Numbered from the stretch's first letter, positions 53,475-62,899 are shown. The stretch is 64,000 nt of DNA from Candidatus Pantoea floridensis (GCF_900215435.1 NZ_OCMY01000002.1:558001-622000); one strand, 5' to 3'. The notes: generated by a model not told the origin, from the letters alone. Translations and numbers: made by a program.

Positions 53475-54422
53475 TTACTTCTTATCCAGTGACCAGGTTG
53501 CGCTGCGCACATCCACTTTCACTGGCAGCAAGCCAACTCGCGTAAAGGTATCCGCTAACGCCTGCTGTTCGTCAAACACCTGCGGTGTCATGCGCGATGC
53601 GCCATATGGCAGACGCTTTAAGGTGGTTTGCCAGATGGTTTTATCCAGCCCGGTGGACTTTGACAGAATCGCGGCGGCTTCATCCTGGTTCTTATTCGCC
53701 CAGTCGCTCAGCTTGCTCAGCTCATCTACGACCTGCTTAGCAGTATCAGGATGGCCGTCGGCAAACGGACGGCTGGCGAGATAGAAGGTGTAATGCGGTA
53801 CTAAGCCTTCGGCATTGCGGATTTCACGGGCATCGGCGTTCGCTTCCACTTCAGCAAGGTACGGATCCCAAATCACCCACGCATCAATCGCACCTTTCTG
53901 GAAAGCGGCGCGGGCATCGGCGGGTGGCAGATACACCGGCTTAACATCTTTGTAGTTAAGCCCAGCGTCTTCCAGCGCCTTCACCAGCAGGTAGTTCACA
54001 TCAGAGCCTTTGTTTAGGCCAACGCGTTTACCTTTCAAATCAGCCACACTTTTAATTGGCGAATCCTTTGGCACCACAATCGCTTCGGTTTTGGGATTTG
54101 CTGGCGAATGGCCGAGATAGATCAAGTCTGCTTTTGCCGCCTGCGCGAAGGCGGGTGGTGCATCGCCCGTCGCCGCCAAATCAATGCTGCCAACGTTTAA
54201 CCCTTCCAGCATTTGCGGGCCCGCCGGGAATTCTACCCAACGAATAGTGATACCTTCTTTTTTGAAGGTTTCATCTAGCGTGCCGCGGTATTTCAGCAGC
54301 GCAAAGATATTGGCTTTTTGATAGCCGATGGTAACGGTCTCTGGATTAGCGGCAAAGGCGTGTGTGGAGAGCAGGCCAACGCTGAGCGCCAACGCGCTCA
54401 GGACAGGAAGTTTTACTTTCAT
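53475..54422 (-). CDS. ssuA: Aliphatic-sulfonate binding protein, SsuA-like
   Basis: A 315-residue periplasmic binding protein with a signal peptide ending near THAFA (about residue 24). Features are VTIGYQKANIFALLK, WVEFPAGPQMLEGLNVGSIDLAATGDAPPAFAQA, NKGSDVNYLLVKALEDAG and GAIDAWVIWDPYLAE, all SsuA-typical. It is convergent with the sfnB-like gene, and no SsuB or SsuC gene lies beside it, so it must work with a transporter elsewhere. Its sequence is clearly homologous to the C-terminal domain of the sigma-54 activator at 41560. Confidence 0.88.
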   Translation of the reverse strand: MKVKLPVLSALALSVGLLSTHAFAANPETVTIGYQKANIFALLKYRGTLDETFKKEGITIRWVEFPAGPQMLEGLNVGSIDLAATGDAPPAFAQAAKADLIYLGHSPANPKTEAIVVPKDSPIKSVADLKGKRVGLNKGSDVNYLLVKALEDAGLNYKDVKPVYLPPADARAAFQKGAIDAWVIWDPYLAEVEANADAREIRNAEGLVPHYTFYLASRPFADGHPDTAKQVVDELSKLSDWANKNQDEAAAILSKSTGLDKTIWQTTLKRLPYGASRMTPQVFDEQQALADTFTRVGLLPVKVDVRSATWSLDKK

Positions 54423-54526
54423 GATGTTTCTCTCGTGGTTTTTTTGCCACCTTAGCAAAGCGCTTATATAACCAATAAATAACTAATTTCGATCGCTTAT
54501 AACTGATTTTTATGTGATCTGGATCA

Positions 54527-54541
54527 TTCACTGTAGTCAGC
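54527..54541 (+). repeat. Solitary iteron-like sequence
   Basis: TTCACTGTAGTCAGC differs from the origin iteron TTCACTGTAATCAGT at two positions and lies 15.7 kb from the main field, upstream of the ssuA-like gene. Another 13-of-15 match on the other strand lies at 54798-54812 inside the next gene. Confidence 0.45.
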
Positions 54542-54687
54542 ATTCAGCGTGTCGTGGAGACAACGATTTCCATAGATGCCCATATAATTAGCACGGTAAT
54601 AATTTGTATAACAAATCAAAATGCCATTGCGAAAAGCTTCTGTCAGGATAAGCAATTCCGCTGCCGGCATAAGGTTTTATCTGTTCT

Positions 54688-56745
54688 ATGAAGTGGTTTT
54701 CAAAAAGCGCAGTGCTGTTCTCTGCCAAAACATGTCTTGCTGCCTTTCTGGCTTTTTATATCGCTCTGGAACTCAATCTCGATAAACCGGCCTGGTCACT
54801 GACTACAGTGTACGTTGCCTCGCAGCTTTACTCGGGATCGACGGTGTCGAAATCCATTTTCCGCTTCTTCGGTACGCTTTTGGGGGGCTTGTTCACACTG
54901 CTGGTTTATCCCGCCACGGTGCAGGATCCGCTGCTTTTCAGCCTGTGTATTTCGCTGTGGGTGGCGGTATGCCTCTACCTTTCTCTGCACGATCGCACGC
55001 CGAAAAGCTATGTATTTATGCTGGCAGGCTACAGTGCGGCGATCATGGGCTTTCCGGACGTGGTTTCCCCTTCGGCCATTACTTACACGGTGATTTCGCG
55101 TATTGAGGAGATTACCGTGGCGATCGTTTGCAGTAGCCTGGTACATCGGCTGCTCTGGCCCGTTTCGATGCGCAATCTGTTGGAGCAGAGCGTCAACCTG
55201 TGGTTTCAGAACGCGCGCAAACTCTGCAGCGAACTGGTTACCGCCATGCCCGCCGAGAAGTCGGTGGAGCGCGACGATATTTTGGTGCAGATGGCTAACT
55301 ATCCGCTCAACGTTGAAACGCTGATTACCCACTGCGTCTATGAAGGCGATGCGGCGCGGCGGCTGGTGCGCCTCGTCAGCGTGCAGTATCAGCATCTGTC
55401 ATATTTCATTCCAACGCTGACAGCCATCGAATCGCGTCTTAATCTGCTCGCGCAGCAGCAGATTCGTTTTCCTGAGTATGTAGCTGAAGTGTTCCAGCAA
55501 TTTTTACTGTGGCTTAACGGTGAGGAGCAACTGCCGGTGCGCGATAAGCTCGCTGCCGCGCAAGAGCAGCTGAAACATGCATGGCAGGAGGGCAGGTTTA
55601 ATAGCGAAGAGACTATTTTGCTGATTGGTTTACTGGAACGGCTGCTCAATTTTGTGCGCATCGTCGATGCCTATCAAAGCGTTAGCGAGCGGGTGAGTGA
55701 ATGGACACCGGCAGTTAAAGCGGGAAAAATGGCGCGTGCGCACAAGCACGTTGATAAAGGGTTATTGCTGCTGTCGTCATTCACCGCGTTTATCGCCACT
55801 TTCGCGACCTGCCTGTTCTGGATTGGCAGCGGTTGGTCCGATGGGGCGACTGCGCCGATGATGGCAGCCGTGCTGTGCTCGTTTTTTGCTGGCATGGACA
55901 GTCCTATCGCGCCCATGAAGCTGTTTCTTAAAGGTGTATTAATATCGATGGCGATCAGCCTGATGTATATCACGCTGTTCATTCCGCAGGCCGTGACCTT
56001 TGAGGCGTTAGTGATTTGCCTTGCGCCGGGTTTGCTGGCGTTAGGTTTGGTTATCGCCAATCCTGCTACCAATCTGATTGGCCTGATTGTCGCCACGCAA
56101 ATCCCCGGACTAATCGGTATGAGCCACCATTTCAAACCCGATCTGCAGCTTATAGTGAATGCCATGCTGTCAACGCTGGTAGGCATTGCCTTTGCGTTGG
56201 TGATCACGGCGCTGATCCGTAACAAGCGTCCTTCGTGGACTGCCAAACGTGCAGTGCGCAAAGGGATCCGCGAGCTGCTGCACTTTATCGCCACGGTGCG
56301 TCTTAACAGTGTGACCCTGACGGCGCGTCAGCAGTTTGTGTCGCGCACGCTGGATAAGGTCAACATCATCCTGCCGCGTAAACGTGTCGATCCGGCTCCG
56401 GATTTAGTCTCCGGCGGTAATCTGATCGCCGAAGCCTGGCTGGGCGCGAACTGTTACGACTACTACACGCGCCATCGTGAACTTTTGCTGGCACATCATA
56501 TTGAGAGCGCGGCGATGTTCCATGAACTCAGCCAGTTTTTGAAGCGTCGGTTGAAGTCGTTACAAAGCTCACCGCAGCCGCAACTGCTGGCAGAACTCAA
56601 TACGTTGCTGTTACGTCTTGAAGCGGCAGCGATACAGGAAAATAGGCTGTTTGCGCCGATGTTCCACCTGTTCAATATCCGTTTATCGTTGTTTCCTTCA
56701 GCGCGTTGGCCGGAAATCCCGTACAGTGCTGAGCAGGGCATTTAA
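54688..56745 (+). CDS. FUSC-family aromatic-acid efflux protein, AaeB/YdhK-like
   Basis: A 685-residue inner-membrane protein with two sets of helices (about 10-160 and 350-510) separated and followed by cytoplasmic domains, the FUSC/AaeB plan. The N-terminal KTCLAAFLAFYIALELNLDKPAWSLTTVYV and QLYSGSTVSKSIFRFFGTLLGG are family-typical. AaeB exports p-hydroxybenzoate with a membrane-fusion partner AaeA, but no such partner lies beside it. The next gene starts 15 bp downstream, so the racemase may be co-transcribed. Confidence 0.85.
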   Translation: MKWFSKSAVLFSAKTCLAAFLAFYIALELNLDKPAWSLTTVYVASQLYSGSTVSKSIFRFFGTLLGGLFTLLVYPATVQDPLLFSLCISLWVAVCLYLSLHDRTPKSYVFMLAGYSAAIMGFPDVVSPSAITYTVISRIEEITVAIVCSSLVHRLLWPVSMRNLLEQSVNLWFQNARKLCSELVTAMPAEKSVERDDILVQMANYPLNVETLITHCVYEGDAARRLVRLVSVQYQHLSYFIPTLTAIESRLNLLAQQQIRFPEYVAEVFQQFLLWLNGEEQLPVRDKLAAAQEQLKHAWQEGRFNSEETILLIGLLERLLNFVRIVDAYQSVSERVSEWTPAVKAGKMARAHKHVDKGLLLLSSFTAFIATFATCLFWIGSGWSDGATAPMMAAVLCSFFAGMDSPIAPMKLFLKGVLISMAISLMYITLFIPQAVTFEALVICLAPGLLALGLVIANPATNLIGLIVATQIPGLIGMSHHFKPDLQLIVNAMLSTLVGIAFALVITALIRNKRPSWTAKRAVRKGIRELLHFIATVRLNSVTLTARQQFVSRTLDKVNIILPRKRVDPAPDLVSGGNLIAEAWLGANCYDYYTRHRELLLAHHIESAAMFHELSQFLKRRLKSLQSSPQPQLLAELNTLLLRLEAAAIQENRLFAPMFHLFNIRLSLFPSARWPEIPYSAEQGI

Positions 56746-56760
56746 AATGGAGTTAAGCAA

Positions 56761-57450
56761 ATGAAAATGATTGGTTTGATTGGCGGCATGAGCTGGGAAT
56801 CTACCGCGCTGTATTACCGCATTATCAATGAGCAGGTGAAACAGCAGTTGGGCGGTTTACACTCTGCACGCAGCTTGATGTATAGCGTCGATTTTCATGA
56901 GATAGAACAGCTACAGGCCGCGGGCGAGTGGCAAAAGGCGGGTGAGATTCTGGCGGATGCCGCGCGCAGCCTTGAGCAGGGCGGGGCAGATTTCATCGTA
57001 CTCTGTACCAATACCATGCACAAAGTGGCGCAGCAGATTACCGATGCGGTCAGCATTCCGCTGCTGCATATAGCTGATGCCACGGCACAGCGCATTCGTC
57101 AGGCGGGCGTGAAGAAGGTGGGTTTGCTGGCAACGGCGTTCACCATGGAGCAAGAATTTTATAAAGGACGGCTTAATCAGGCGGAGATTGAGGTGCTGGT
57201 GCCCGATACAGCAGGGCGAAAAGTGGTGCATGACATCATTTATCAGGAACTCTGCCTCGGCATCATTCGTGAGGAATCACGTGCGCATTATCGCAAGATT
57301 ATTGCTGAGCTGGTGGAGCAGGGCGCTGAGGCGATTATCCTGGGCTGTACCGAAATCACTTTGCTGGTGAACGCAGAGGATGCCAGCGTACCGCTGTTCG
57401 ATACCACGTTGATTCATGCCGAAGACGCGGTAAAGCTGGCGTTATCGTAG
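56761..57450 (+). CDS. ygeA: Broad-specificity amino-acid racemase, YgeA-like
   Basis: A 229-residue Asp/Glu racemase-family enzyme that uses two cysteines and no cofactor. LCTNTMHKV holds the first catalytic cysteine and ILGCTEI the second. IGLIGGMSWESTALYYRIINE, GGLHSARSLMYSVDFHEIE and FDTTLIHAEDAVKLALS align along the full length of E. coli YgeA (230 residues), which racemises homoserine and other amino acids. A D-amino-acid-handling cluster lies beyond the repeat array, so the enzyme may supply or consume its substrates. Confidence 0.92.
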   Translation: MKMIGLIGGMSWESTALYYRIINEQVKQQLGGLHSARSLMYSVDFHEIEQLQAAGEWQKAGEILADAARSLEQGGADFIVLCTNTMHKVAQQITDAVSIPLLHIADATAQRIRQAGVKKVGLLATAFTMEQEFYKGRLNQAEIEVLVPDTAGRKVVHDIIYQELCLGIIREESRAHYRKIIAELVEQGAEAIILGCTEITLLVNAEDASVPLFDTTLIHAEDAVKLALS

Positions 57451-57668
57451 GGTCGCCACTCATGGTGTCCTGGTGCGCATGAATGCGCACCCTACAAAAC
57501 CTGCACATTTTCGTAGGGTCGCCATTCATAGTGTCCTGGTGCGCATGAATGCGCACCCTACAAAGCCTGCACATTTTCGTAGGGTCGCCATTCATGGTGT
57601 CCTGGTGCGCATGAATGCGCACCCTACAAAGCCTGCACATTTTGTAGGGTCGCCATTCATGGCGACCT
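57446..57668. repeat. Tandem array of a 66-bp palindromic unit
   Basis: Units start at 57446, 57512, 57578 and about 57643 with GTAGGGTCGCCA, giving three full copies and a partial one. Each unit has a GGTCGCCAT/ATGG half-hairpin, a GGTGCGCAT-GA-ATGCGCACC hairpin ending in CCCTAC, and a linker with CCTGCACATTTT. The last partial unit has the complete GGTCGCCAT/ATGGCGACC palindrome. It is made from the same modules as the 104-bp array. Confidence 0.92.
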
Positions 57669-57691
57669 GGTTAAAACGGTTCATGAAACCA

Positions 57692-58963
57692 TCAGAACGC
57701 TGTTTCCAGTGAATCTGTGACGCAATAATCATCATCGACCAGCGGCAGATAGCGCCATTTATCAAAAGCGGTACACGGATGCGAAATACCGCAGCCCACC
57801 CAATCGCCCACCTGCAGAGGGTCATCTTCAGGCAGCAGCAAATAGGCGTGCTGATCGTTAACGTCGCTGATGCGCAGATGCGTTGCCGAGCGCGGTGCGC
57901 TGCCATCGGCACGGCGGATCCACAGCGGGTTGGGCAAATCCTGATCAAATGGCACGTCACGCCGACCAAAATCTACGAACGCTAATCCCGGCTCTGGACG
58001 TGATAACACTCGCCCCCAAATCTCGAGCGCGGCCTTAAAATGGTGTGATGCGCCAGGTTGCGCAAAGGGCGCGATACGAGCGTAGAGACCGCTATCGTGT
58101 GCCATATAAGCGCCAGAGCGGATCAACGGCGTCATCGGCAAGGGCAGTTTTGCCGCGGTAAAGCACTCCGTCACCACATCAAACCAGGCACCACCACCGG
58201 CGCTTAAAATAATGTGGTCGCTGCCAAACAGCTGCTTCTCCGCCAGTATTGCTGCCGTTGCGATCATCATTTGGCAGTAATCCTTGACGCGTTGAATACC
58301 TGATTGATCGCGACCGGCGCCAAGTGCACCTTCATAACCCGCAATACCCACCAGCTTGAGCGACGGGCAGGCTGCAACTGCTTCAGCAATCGCCACGGCT
58401 GCCTGCTGGGAACGGCAACCGGTACGTCCGCCGCTAACGGACATCTCCAGCAGAACCGAAATCTGGCTGTCACCGAGGTGCTGTTCCAGCAGTTTTACCC
58501 CTTGCAGTGAATCTACATAGCAAAGGAAGCCGTGATCGGGATGCTGCTGTTGCCACTGTGCAATCCAGCGAATGCCCGCCGGATCGACCAACTCGTTAGC
58601 GAGAAAGACATTGCGAATGCCGAACTGCCGCAGCGCGCGTACCTGAGCGGGTGTGGCAGCACCTAAACCCCATGCGCCACCCTCCGCAATAGCGCGACGC
58701 AGAATGGCGGGCGACATCGAGGTTTTCCCGTGCGCCGCTAACATCACGCCTTTTTCATTACAGAAGGCCGCCAGCTGGCGCAGATTATTCTCCAGCGCCG
58801 ACTGTTTCATGACCATCAAGGGTGAAAACACGCGATCGCTACTGAGCACCGAGGTACCGCTTGCCAACGGCGCATCTCCGGCACCCGCTACGGATTTAAA
58901 ACGCGGCGCGAGCAACTCTTCATCTAATAAACCATCCGCCTGCAGCGGAAAGCGAATCGACAT
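57692..58963 (-). CDS. Type III PLP enzyme: D-serine dehydratase / D-threonine aldolase-like
   Basis: A 423-residue enzyme of the alanine-racemase-fold (DSD1-like) group acting on D-amino acids. The PLP lysine is in LAAHGKTSMSP, with metal ligands in GCGISHPCTAFDKW near the C-terminus. LLEMSVSGGRTGCR and GIAGYEGALG are further family segments. It is the gene farthest downstream on the minus strand, 11 bp after the ABC ATPase, so it is probably co-transcribed with the importer. A dehydratase would give 2-aminoacrylate, the substrate of the RidA protein encoded upstream. Dehydratase versus aldolase cannot be decided by eye. Confidence 0.82.
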   Translation of the reverse strand: MSIRFPLQADGLLDEELLAPRFKSVAGAGDAPLASGTSVLSSDRVFSPLMVMKQSALENNLRQLAAFCNEKGVMLAAHGKTSMSPAILRRAIAEGGAWGLGAATPAQVRALRQFGIRNVFLANELVDPAGIRWIAQWQQQHPDHGFLCYVDSLQGVKLLEQHLGDSQISVLLEMSVSGGRTGCRSQQAAVAIAEAVAACPSLKLVGIAGYEGALGAGRDQSGIQRVKDYCQMMIATAAILAEKQLFGSDHIILSAGGGAWFDVVTECFTAAKLPLPMTPLIRSGAYMAHDSGLYARIAPFAQPGASHHFKAALEIWGRVLSRPEPGLAFVDFGRRDVPFDQDLPNPLWIRRADGSAPRSATHLRISDVNDQHAYLLLPEDDPLQVGDWVGCGISHPCTAFDKWRYLPLVDDDYCVTDSLETAF

Positions 58964-58974
58964 ATCTCCTCCTG

Positions 58975-59712
58975 TTAGTGCTCAAGCACGCGTGATAAAA
59001 ACTGCTGGGTGCGCGGATTTTGTGGATTAACGAAAATCTGCTCGGGTGAACCCTGCTCAGCAATAACGCCTTGGTCCATAAACACCACGCGATCGGCGGT
59101 TTTCCGCGCAAAGCCCATTTCGTGCGTCACCACCACCATCGTCATACCTTCACGCGCCAGGCTGCGCATCACTTCCATGACTTCACCCACCAACTCTGGA
59201 TCCAGTGCCGATGTGGCTTCATCGAAGAACATGATTTTTGGTTCCACCGCCAGCGCACGGGCAATCGCAACGCGCTGCTGCTGGCCGCCGGAAAGCTGTG
59301 CCGGATAGTGATGTGCGCGCTCAGCGAGGCCTACACGCGTCAGCGCCGCCATTCCGCGCTTTGTGGCTTCCGCTTCAGACAGTTTTTGTGCTTTAACAAG
59401 CGCCAGCGTGACGTTGCCAAGTGCGGTTTTGTGAGGAAACAGGTTGAACTGCTGGAACACCATGCCAACGTGACCGCAGATTTCGTTGGTGCGCTTACGT
59501 TCATGCAGCGGCACTTCATTCACCCAGACTTCACCGCCGTCGGCGATCTCCAGTCCGCTCATAATGCGCAACACGGTGCTTTTTCCCGAGCCAGAGGCAC
59601 CGATCAGCACCAGCACTTCACCCGGTGAAACATCCAGACTGATCTCTTTCAAAACCTGGGTAGAGCCAAAAGATTTGGTGATCCGGCTCAGCGTAATGGC
59701 GGATTTGCTCAT
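58975..59712 (-). CDS. Polar amino-acid ABC transporter ATPase, GlnQ-like
   Basis: A 245-residue ATPase with GASGSGKST (Walker A), [10 protein letters not shown] (signature), [11 protein letters not shown] (Walker B) and [13 protein letters not shown] 59712 overlaps the upstream permease stop (ATGA). Part of the SBP-permease-permease-ATPase operon on the minus strand. Confidence 0.92.
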   Translation of the reverse strand: MSKSAITLSRITKSFGSTQVLKEISLDVSPGEVLVLIGASGSGKSTVLRIMSGLEIADGGEVWVNEVPLHERKRTNEICGHVGMVFQQFNLFPHKTALGNVTLALVKAQKLSEAEATKRGMAALTRVGLAERAHHYPAQLSGGQQQRVAIARALAVEPKIMFFDEATSALDPELVGEVMEVMRSLAREGMTMVVVTHEMGFARKTADRVVFMDQGVIAEQGSPEQIFVNPQNPRTQQFLSRVLEH

Positions 59713-60353
59713 GAAATTTGGCTCCTGGTCTGATGATGTTGTACCCAACGGGAAATGGGGAAGCAGATAGCGAAGTAGAGCAGGGCAACCAGACCGTAAA
59801 CCACCACCGGCTGGCCGATGCGATCGACAATCGCCTGTCCCTGATGCATTAGTTCGGACATGCCGATCATGCTGACGATCGAGGTATCTTTAATCAGTGA
59901 AAGATATTGCCCTGCTAGCGGTGGCAGCACGATGCCATGCGTTTGCGGCAGGACTACACTCATGAAGGTCTGGCGCTTCGACATGCCAAGAATCCATGAC
60001 ACTTCCCACTGACCTTTCGGCACGGCTTCAATACCGGCGCGGAACACCTCGGCGATGTATGCGCCCTGATAAATGCTTAGCCCCAGAATGCCGGCGGCAA
60101 ACAAATTGATGTCGTAGCCGAAGTAAGCCACGCCGAAGTAAATGAACATCAGTGTGATCAGCACTGGCGTGCCGCGAAACAGTTCGGTATAGATCACAGC
60201 GATCTGCCTGGCGACCGGCAGGCGGCTGGTGCGCAGCACCGCGGCCAGCAATCCCAGCAGCGTGCTGCCAATAATCGCTGCTACCGACAATAGCAGCGTG
60301 ATAGCGAGCCCTTTCAACAGAATCGGTAATGAACTGATGATTAAGTCGTTCAT
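59709..60353 (-). CDS. Amino-acid ABC permease (second subunit)
   Basis: A 214-residue permease of the polar amino-acid class with [16 protein letters not shown] and [27 protein letters not shown] as the ATPase-contact loop. It overlaps both neighbours by 4 bp. Confidence 0.9.
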   Translation of the reverse strand: MNDLIISSLPILLKGLAITLLLSVAAIIGSTLLGLLAAVLRTSRLPVARQIAVIYTELFRGTPVLITLMFIYFGVAYFGYDINLFAAGILGLSIYQGAYIAEVFRAGIEAVPKGQWEVSWILGMSKRQTFMSVVLPQTHGIVLPPLAGQYLSLIKDTSIVSMIGMSELMHQGQAIVDRIGQPVVVYGLVALLYFAICFPISRWVQHHQTRSQIS

Positions 60354-61087
60354 AGCGCGCGCTCCCGCTTCAATGGATTAGTCAGCCATTTTCTTGCCCA
60401 CCACCATGCGGACTTTTTTACTGGCGTTACCAGCGGCGGGTGGAACATGCGCCGTCCTGCAAGCGTTCCCAGCCACGAGAACAGGTTGCTCAGCACTAAA
60501 TACACCAGCGCGACCACGCTGAACGTTTGGATATACAGCAGCGTACGCGCATTGATCACCGTCGCGGTGCCGGTCAGTTCTGGCAGCGCGATAGCTGAGA
60601 GCAACGAGGTGCCAAGCAATAGCTGAATCAGGTTATTGATAATGGCCGGCCACACCGCACGCGCTGCCTGTGGCAGCACCACATTCAGGAAGATCTGTCG
60701 CCGCGGAATCCCCAGCACCCACGCGGCTTCGAGTTGGCCTTTGGGTACCGATTGAATTCCCGCGCGGAAGGTTTCGGAGAGATAAGCCCCCACGTTGATC
60801 CCCAGCGCCAGCACGCCTGCGGTAAAGGCGCTCATGGTGATACCGAGTGACGGCAGACCAAAGAAGATGATGAAAATTTGCAATAGCACTGGCGTATTAC
60901 GAATGAATTCAACGTAGCAGTGGCTGATCCAGCGCAGCGGCGCCAGCGGCGATGATTTAGCCAGCGCGGAGAGCAATCCCAGCGCGACCGCCAGCGCAAA
61001 CGCCAGCAATGTCACTTGCAGGGTTAGCCAGGCGGCTTCGAGAAATGTGTCGGCATAGCGCCACAGGGTTAGCCATTGATAACTCAT
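60350..61087 (-). CDS. Amino-acid ABC permease (first subunit)
   Basis: A 245-residue permease with IRNTPVLLQIFIIFFG and SVPKGQLEAAWVLGIPRRQIFLNVVLP. Its basic C-terminal tail (WARKWLTNPLKRE) is unusual in length. It forms the channel together with the next gene. A GC-rich hairpin separates it from the binding protein gene. Confidence 0.9.
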   Translation of the reverse strand: MSYQWLTLWRYADTFLEAAWLTLQVTLLAFALAVALGLLSALAKSSPLAPLRWISHCYVEFIRNTPVLLQIFIIFFGLPSLGITMSAFTAGVLALGINVGAYLSETFRAGIQSVPKGQLEAAWVLGIPRRQIFLNVVLPQAARAVWPAIINNLIQLLLGTSLLSAIALPELTGTATVINARTLLYIQTFSVVALVYLVLSNLFSWLGTLAGRRMFHPPLVTPVKKSAWWWARKWLTNPLKRERAL

Positions 61088-61103
61088 GGTTCTGCTCCTT
61101 GGG

Positions 61104-61130
61104 GCGGCGCAGCATGTTCTGCCGCGCCGC
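61104..61130 (-). terminator. Hairpin between the binding protein and the permeases
   Basis: GCGGCGC (61104-61110) pairs with GCGCCGC (61124-61130). No T-run follows, so it more probably adjusts relative expression (binding protein above permeases) than ends transcription. Confidence 0.5.
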
Positions 61131-61136
61131 GTGCCA

Positions 61137-61973
61137 TCAATATTGCGGATTCAGCGGGTAGCGCGGCTTGTTGCCGAACCATTTCTGATACAGCTGGGCG
61201 TTTTCGCCGGAAGCGTTAATTTCAAACAGGAATTCGTTTAGATAGTTGGTCCACACCTGGTCACCCTGTTTCACGCCGAAGGCGTTGTATTCCAGCGGTA
61301 CCAGCGCTTCATTGGTGACGGTAAGCGTCGGGTCGAGCTTGGCCTGATAGGCGAGGAAGTTGTTATCCTCGATCATCGCATCGGCCTGGCCCTGTTTTAC
61401 CGCGAGAATTGCCGCCTGCGATGAATCATATTCCTGAATCTTCACGTCGATGCCGAGGTTGCGTACTTCGTCGCCGTTGGTGGAACCTTTCACCGTGGCG
61501 ATCGTTTTGCCGCCCATGTCGTGGGCAGATTGGATGCCGCTATTTTTACGCACCAGCATCGCTTCACTCGCGACCACATACGGGTTGGTAAAGCCGATCT
61601 CTTTAGCGCGCTCCAGATTACGGGTGAAGTTACAGAACACCACATCCACTTTATTGGTTTGCAGATTGGGAATGCGGTTGGCGCTGGTGGTATTGACCAT
61701 CTCAAGCTTCACGCCCATCTCTTTGGCCAATGCTTTGGCGAGATCAACATCGTAGCCGTCGGGATTGCCGTCTTTATCGTAAAACCCAAAGGGAGCGAAG
61801 CTCAGGCAATCGCCCACGCGTAAGGTGCCGCGCTGCAACACGGTTTGCAGTGCAGATTGTGGTGCTGCACCAGCGTCTTTTTTCTCTTCCGTGGGCGTAC
61901 AGCCTGCCAGAGTCAGTAAAACCAGCGCACTGGCTACCGCTTTGACGCTTATTTTTAGCGATGTTGTATTCAT
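61137..61973 (-). CDS. Amino-acid binding lipoprotein (SBP family 3)
   Basis: A 278-residue binding protein with lipobox LAGC (acylated C25). Family 3 segments are LRVGDCLSFAPFGFYDKDGNPDGYDVDLAKALAKEMG, then NKVDVVFCNFTRNLERAKEIGFTNPYV. It should capture a polar amino acid, possibly a D-form given the PLP enzyme downstream. First gene of the transporter operon. Confidence 0.9.
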   Translation of the reverse strand: MNTTSLKISVKAVASALVLLTLAGCTPTEEKKDAGAAPQSALQTVLQRGTLRVGDCLSFAPFGFYDKDGNPDGYDVDLAKALAKEMGVKLEMVNTTSANRIPNLQTNKVDVVFCNFTRNLERAKEIGFTNPYVVASEAMLVRKNSGIQSAHDMGGKTIATVKGSTNGDEVRNLGIDVKIQEYDSSQAAILAVKQGQADAMIEDNNFLAYQAKLDPTLTVTNEALVPLEYNAFGVKQGDQVWTNYLNEFLFEINASGENAQLYQKWFGNKPRYPLNPQY

Positions 61974-62114
61974 TTATATGCTCTCTTTAGATATTTTGAC
62001 GAGACGGCATCGCGCCGTTATTTCACAGCAAAATAGAAAGGCATTAATTAATAACAGGCTGTCCTGGTGCAGGCGCTTAAAGTGAATTTCGCCAGCCTGT
62101 TTTGAGGTTAATAA

Positions 62115-62507
62115 TTATTTACGATCGGCACGGAAGCATTTCATATCGACCTCCACTTTGCAGTCCACCACTAAATCCTGCACGCTACAAATACGCGCGG
62201 GTGGATTGCCGCTGAATATCTCACTGAACACCTTATTGAATGAACTGAAATAGCGTGCATCAGTTAATACCGCGGTGACGTGCACCACATCTTCGACGCG
62301 ATAGCCGGCTTCGCGCATGATAGTGAGGCAGTTTTCGAACGCCAGTTGCGTCTGTTCGATGATGCCACCCTCAACGACTTCACCATTGCGCATTGGCGTT
62401 TGGCCGGAGATGTAAAGCCAGCCGTCGGCTTCAACTGCACGAGCGAAGGGCAGTTTTTGCCCACCCGTCCCGGTTCCACCTTCTACACCATAACGTGTAA
62501 TCGTCAT
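62115..62507 (-). CDS. RidA/YjgF-family enamine/imine deaminase
   Basis: A 130-residue RidA-family protein. The carboxylate-binding arginine is in NPPARICSV and a YISGQTP strand precedes it, with EDVVHVTAVLTD in the middle. RidA proteins hydrolyse reactive 2-aminoacrylate and other enamines. The ATG at 62505-62507 has AGGA upstream and gives a normal family length; the frame continues 86 codons further without family sequence. Its position upstream of the ABC-PLP cluster suggests that it clears the intermediate made by the D-amino-acid enzyme. Confidence 0.88.
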   Translation of the reverse strand: MTITRYGVEGGTGTGGQKLPFARAVEADGWLYISGQTPMRNGEVVEGGIIEQTQLAFENCLTIMREAGYRVEDVVHVTAVLTDARYFSSFNKVFSEIFSGNPPARICSVQDLVVDCKVEVDMKCFRADRK

Positions 62508-62899
62508 CCCATCCTGCTCCTGTTTGCACGAAAGCGTGGTTTTCTTATTGTCTGATATACCAGACTGCAATCTGCAATACTGGATAGGGCAAGATTTGCA
62601 CAGGATTTTTTCTTTTGCAATATGTGCATGGGTATTTAATTTTTTGTGATGTAGTCGGGATCGCAAAATAAAATTAAGCGACCGTTCATTTTTAAATGAG
62701 AATGTGATCGTTATCGTGATTTTATAAAAGAGAGGGCGGTGCAGTGCGCCAAAATGAGGCCCCAAAAAAGAACGCCTAAATAAAATTCTGATGAATAATT
62801 TTTATTTAATCTGAGATGGGTAAAAGCATAAGCCACGTGTATGATGTTTTGCTTATATCCCCTTAACTATTCGTAGTAGAGCAGCAGGAGAGTGAGTGT
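62508..62899. promoter_or_regulatory. Divergent control region of the RidA/ABC and IclR genes
   Basis: A 392-bp AT-rich non-coding region that must hold the promoters of both divergent units. An imperfect inverted repeat (AAATAAAATT ... AATTTTTATTT) lies at about 62778-62807 and could bind the IclR protein. I cannot fix -35/-10 boxes. Confidence 0.45.

Noticed and set aside
57473..57712. 79-residue plus-strand frame across the 66-bp repeats
   Set aside because: The frame is only repeat sequence, with the same peptide (NAHPTKPAHF) recurring, and it runs into the end of the PLP enzyme gene.
62508..62765. 86-codon N-terminal extension of RidA
   Set aside because: Not family-like, low-complexity and AT-rich; a well-placed ATG with ribosome site gives the normal RidA length.
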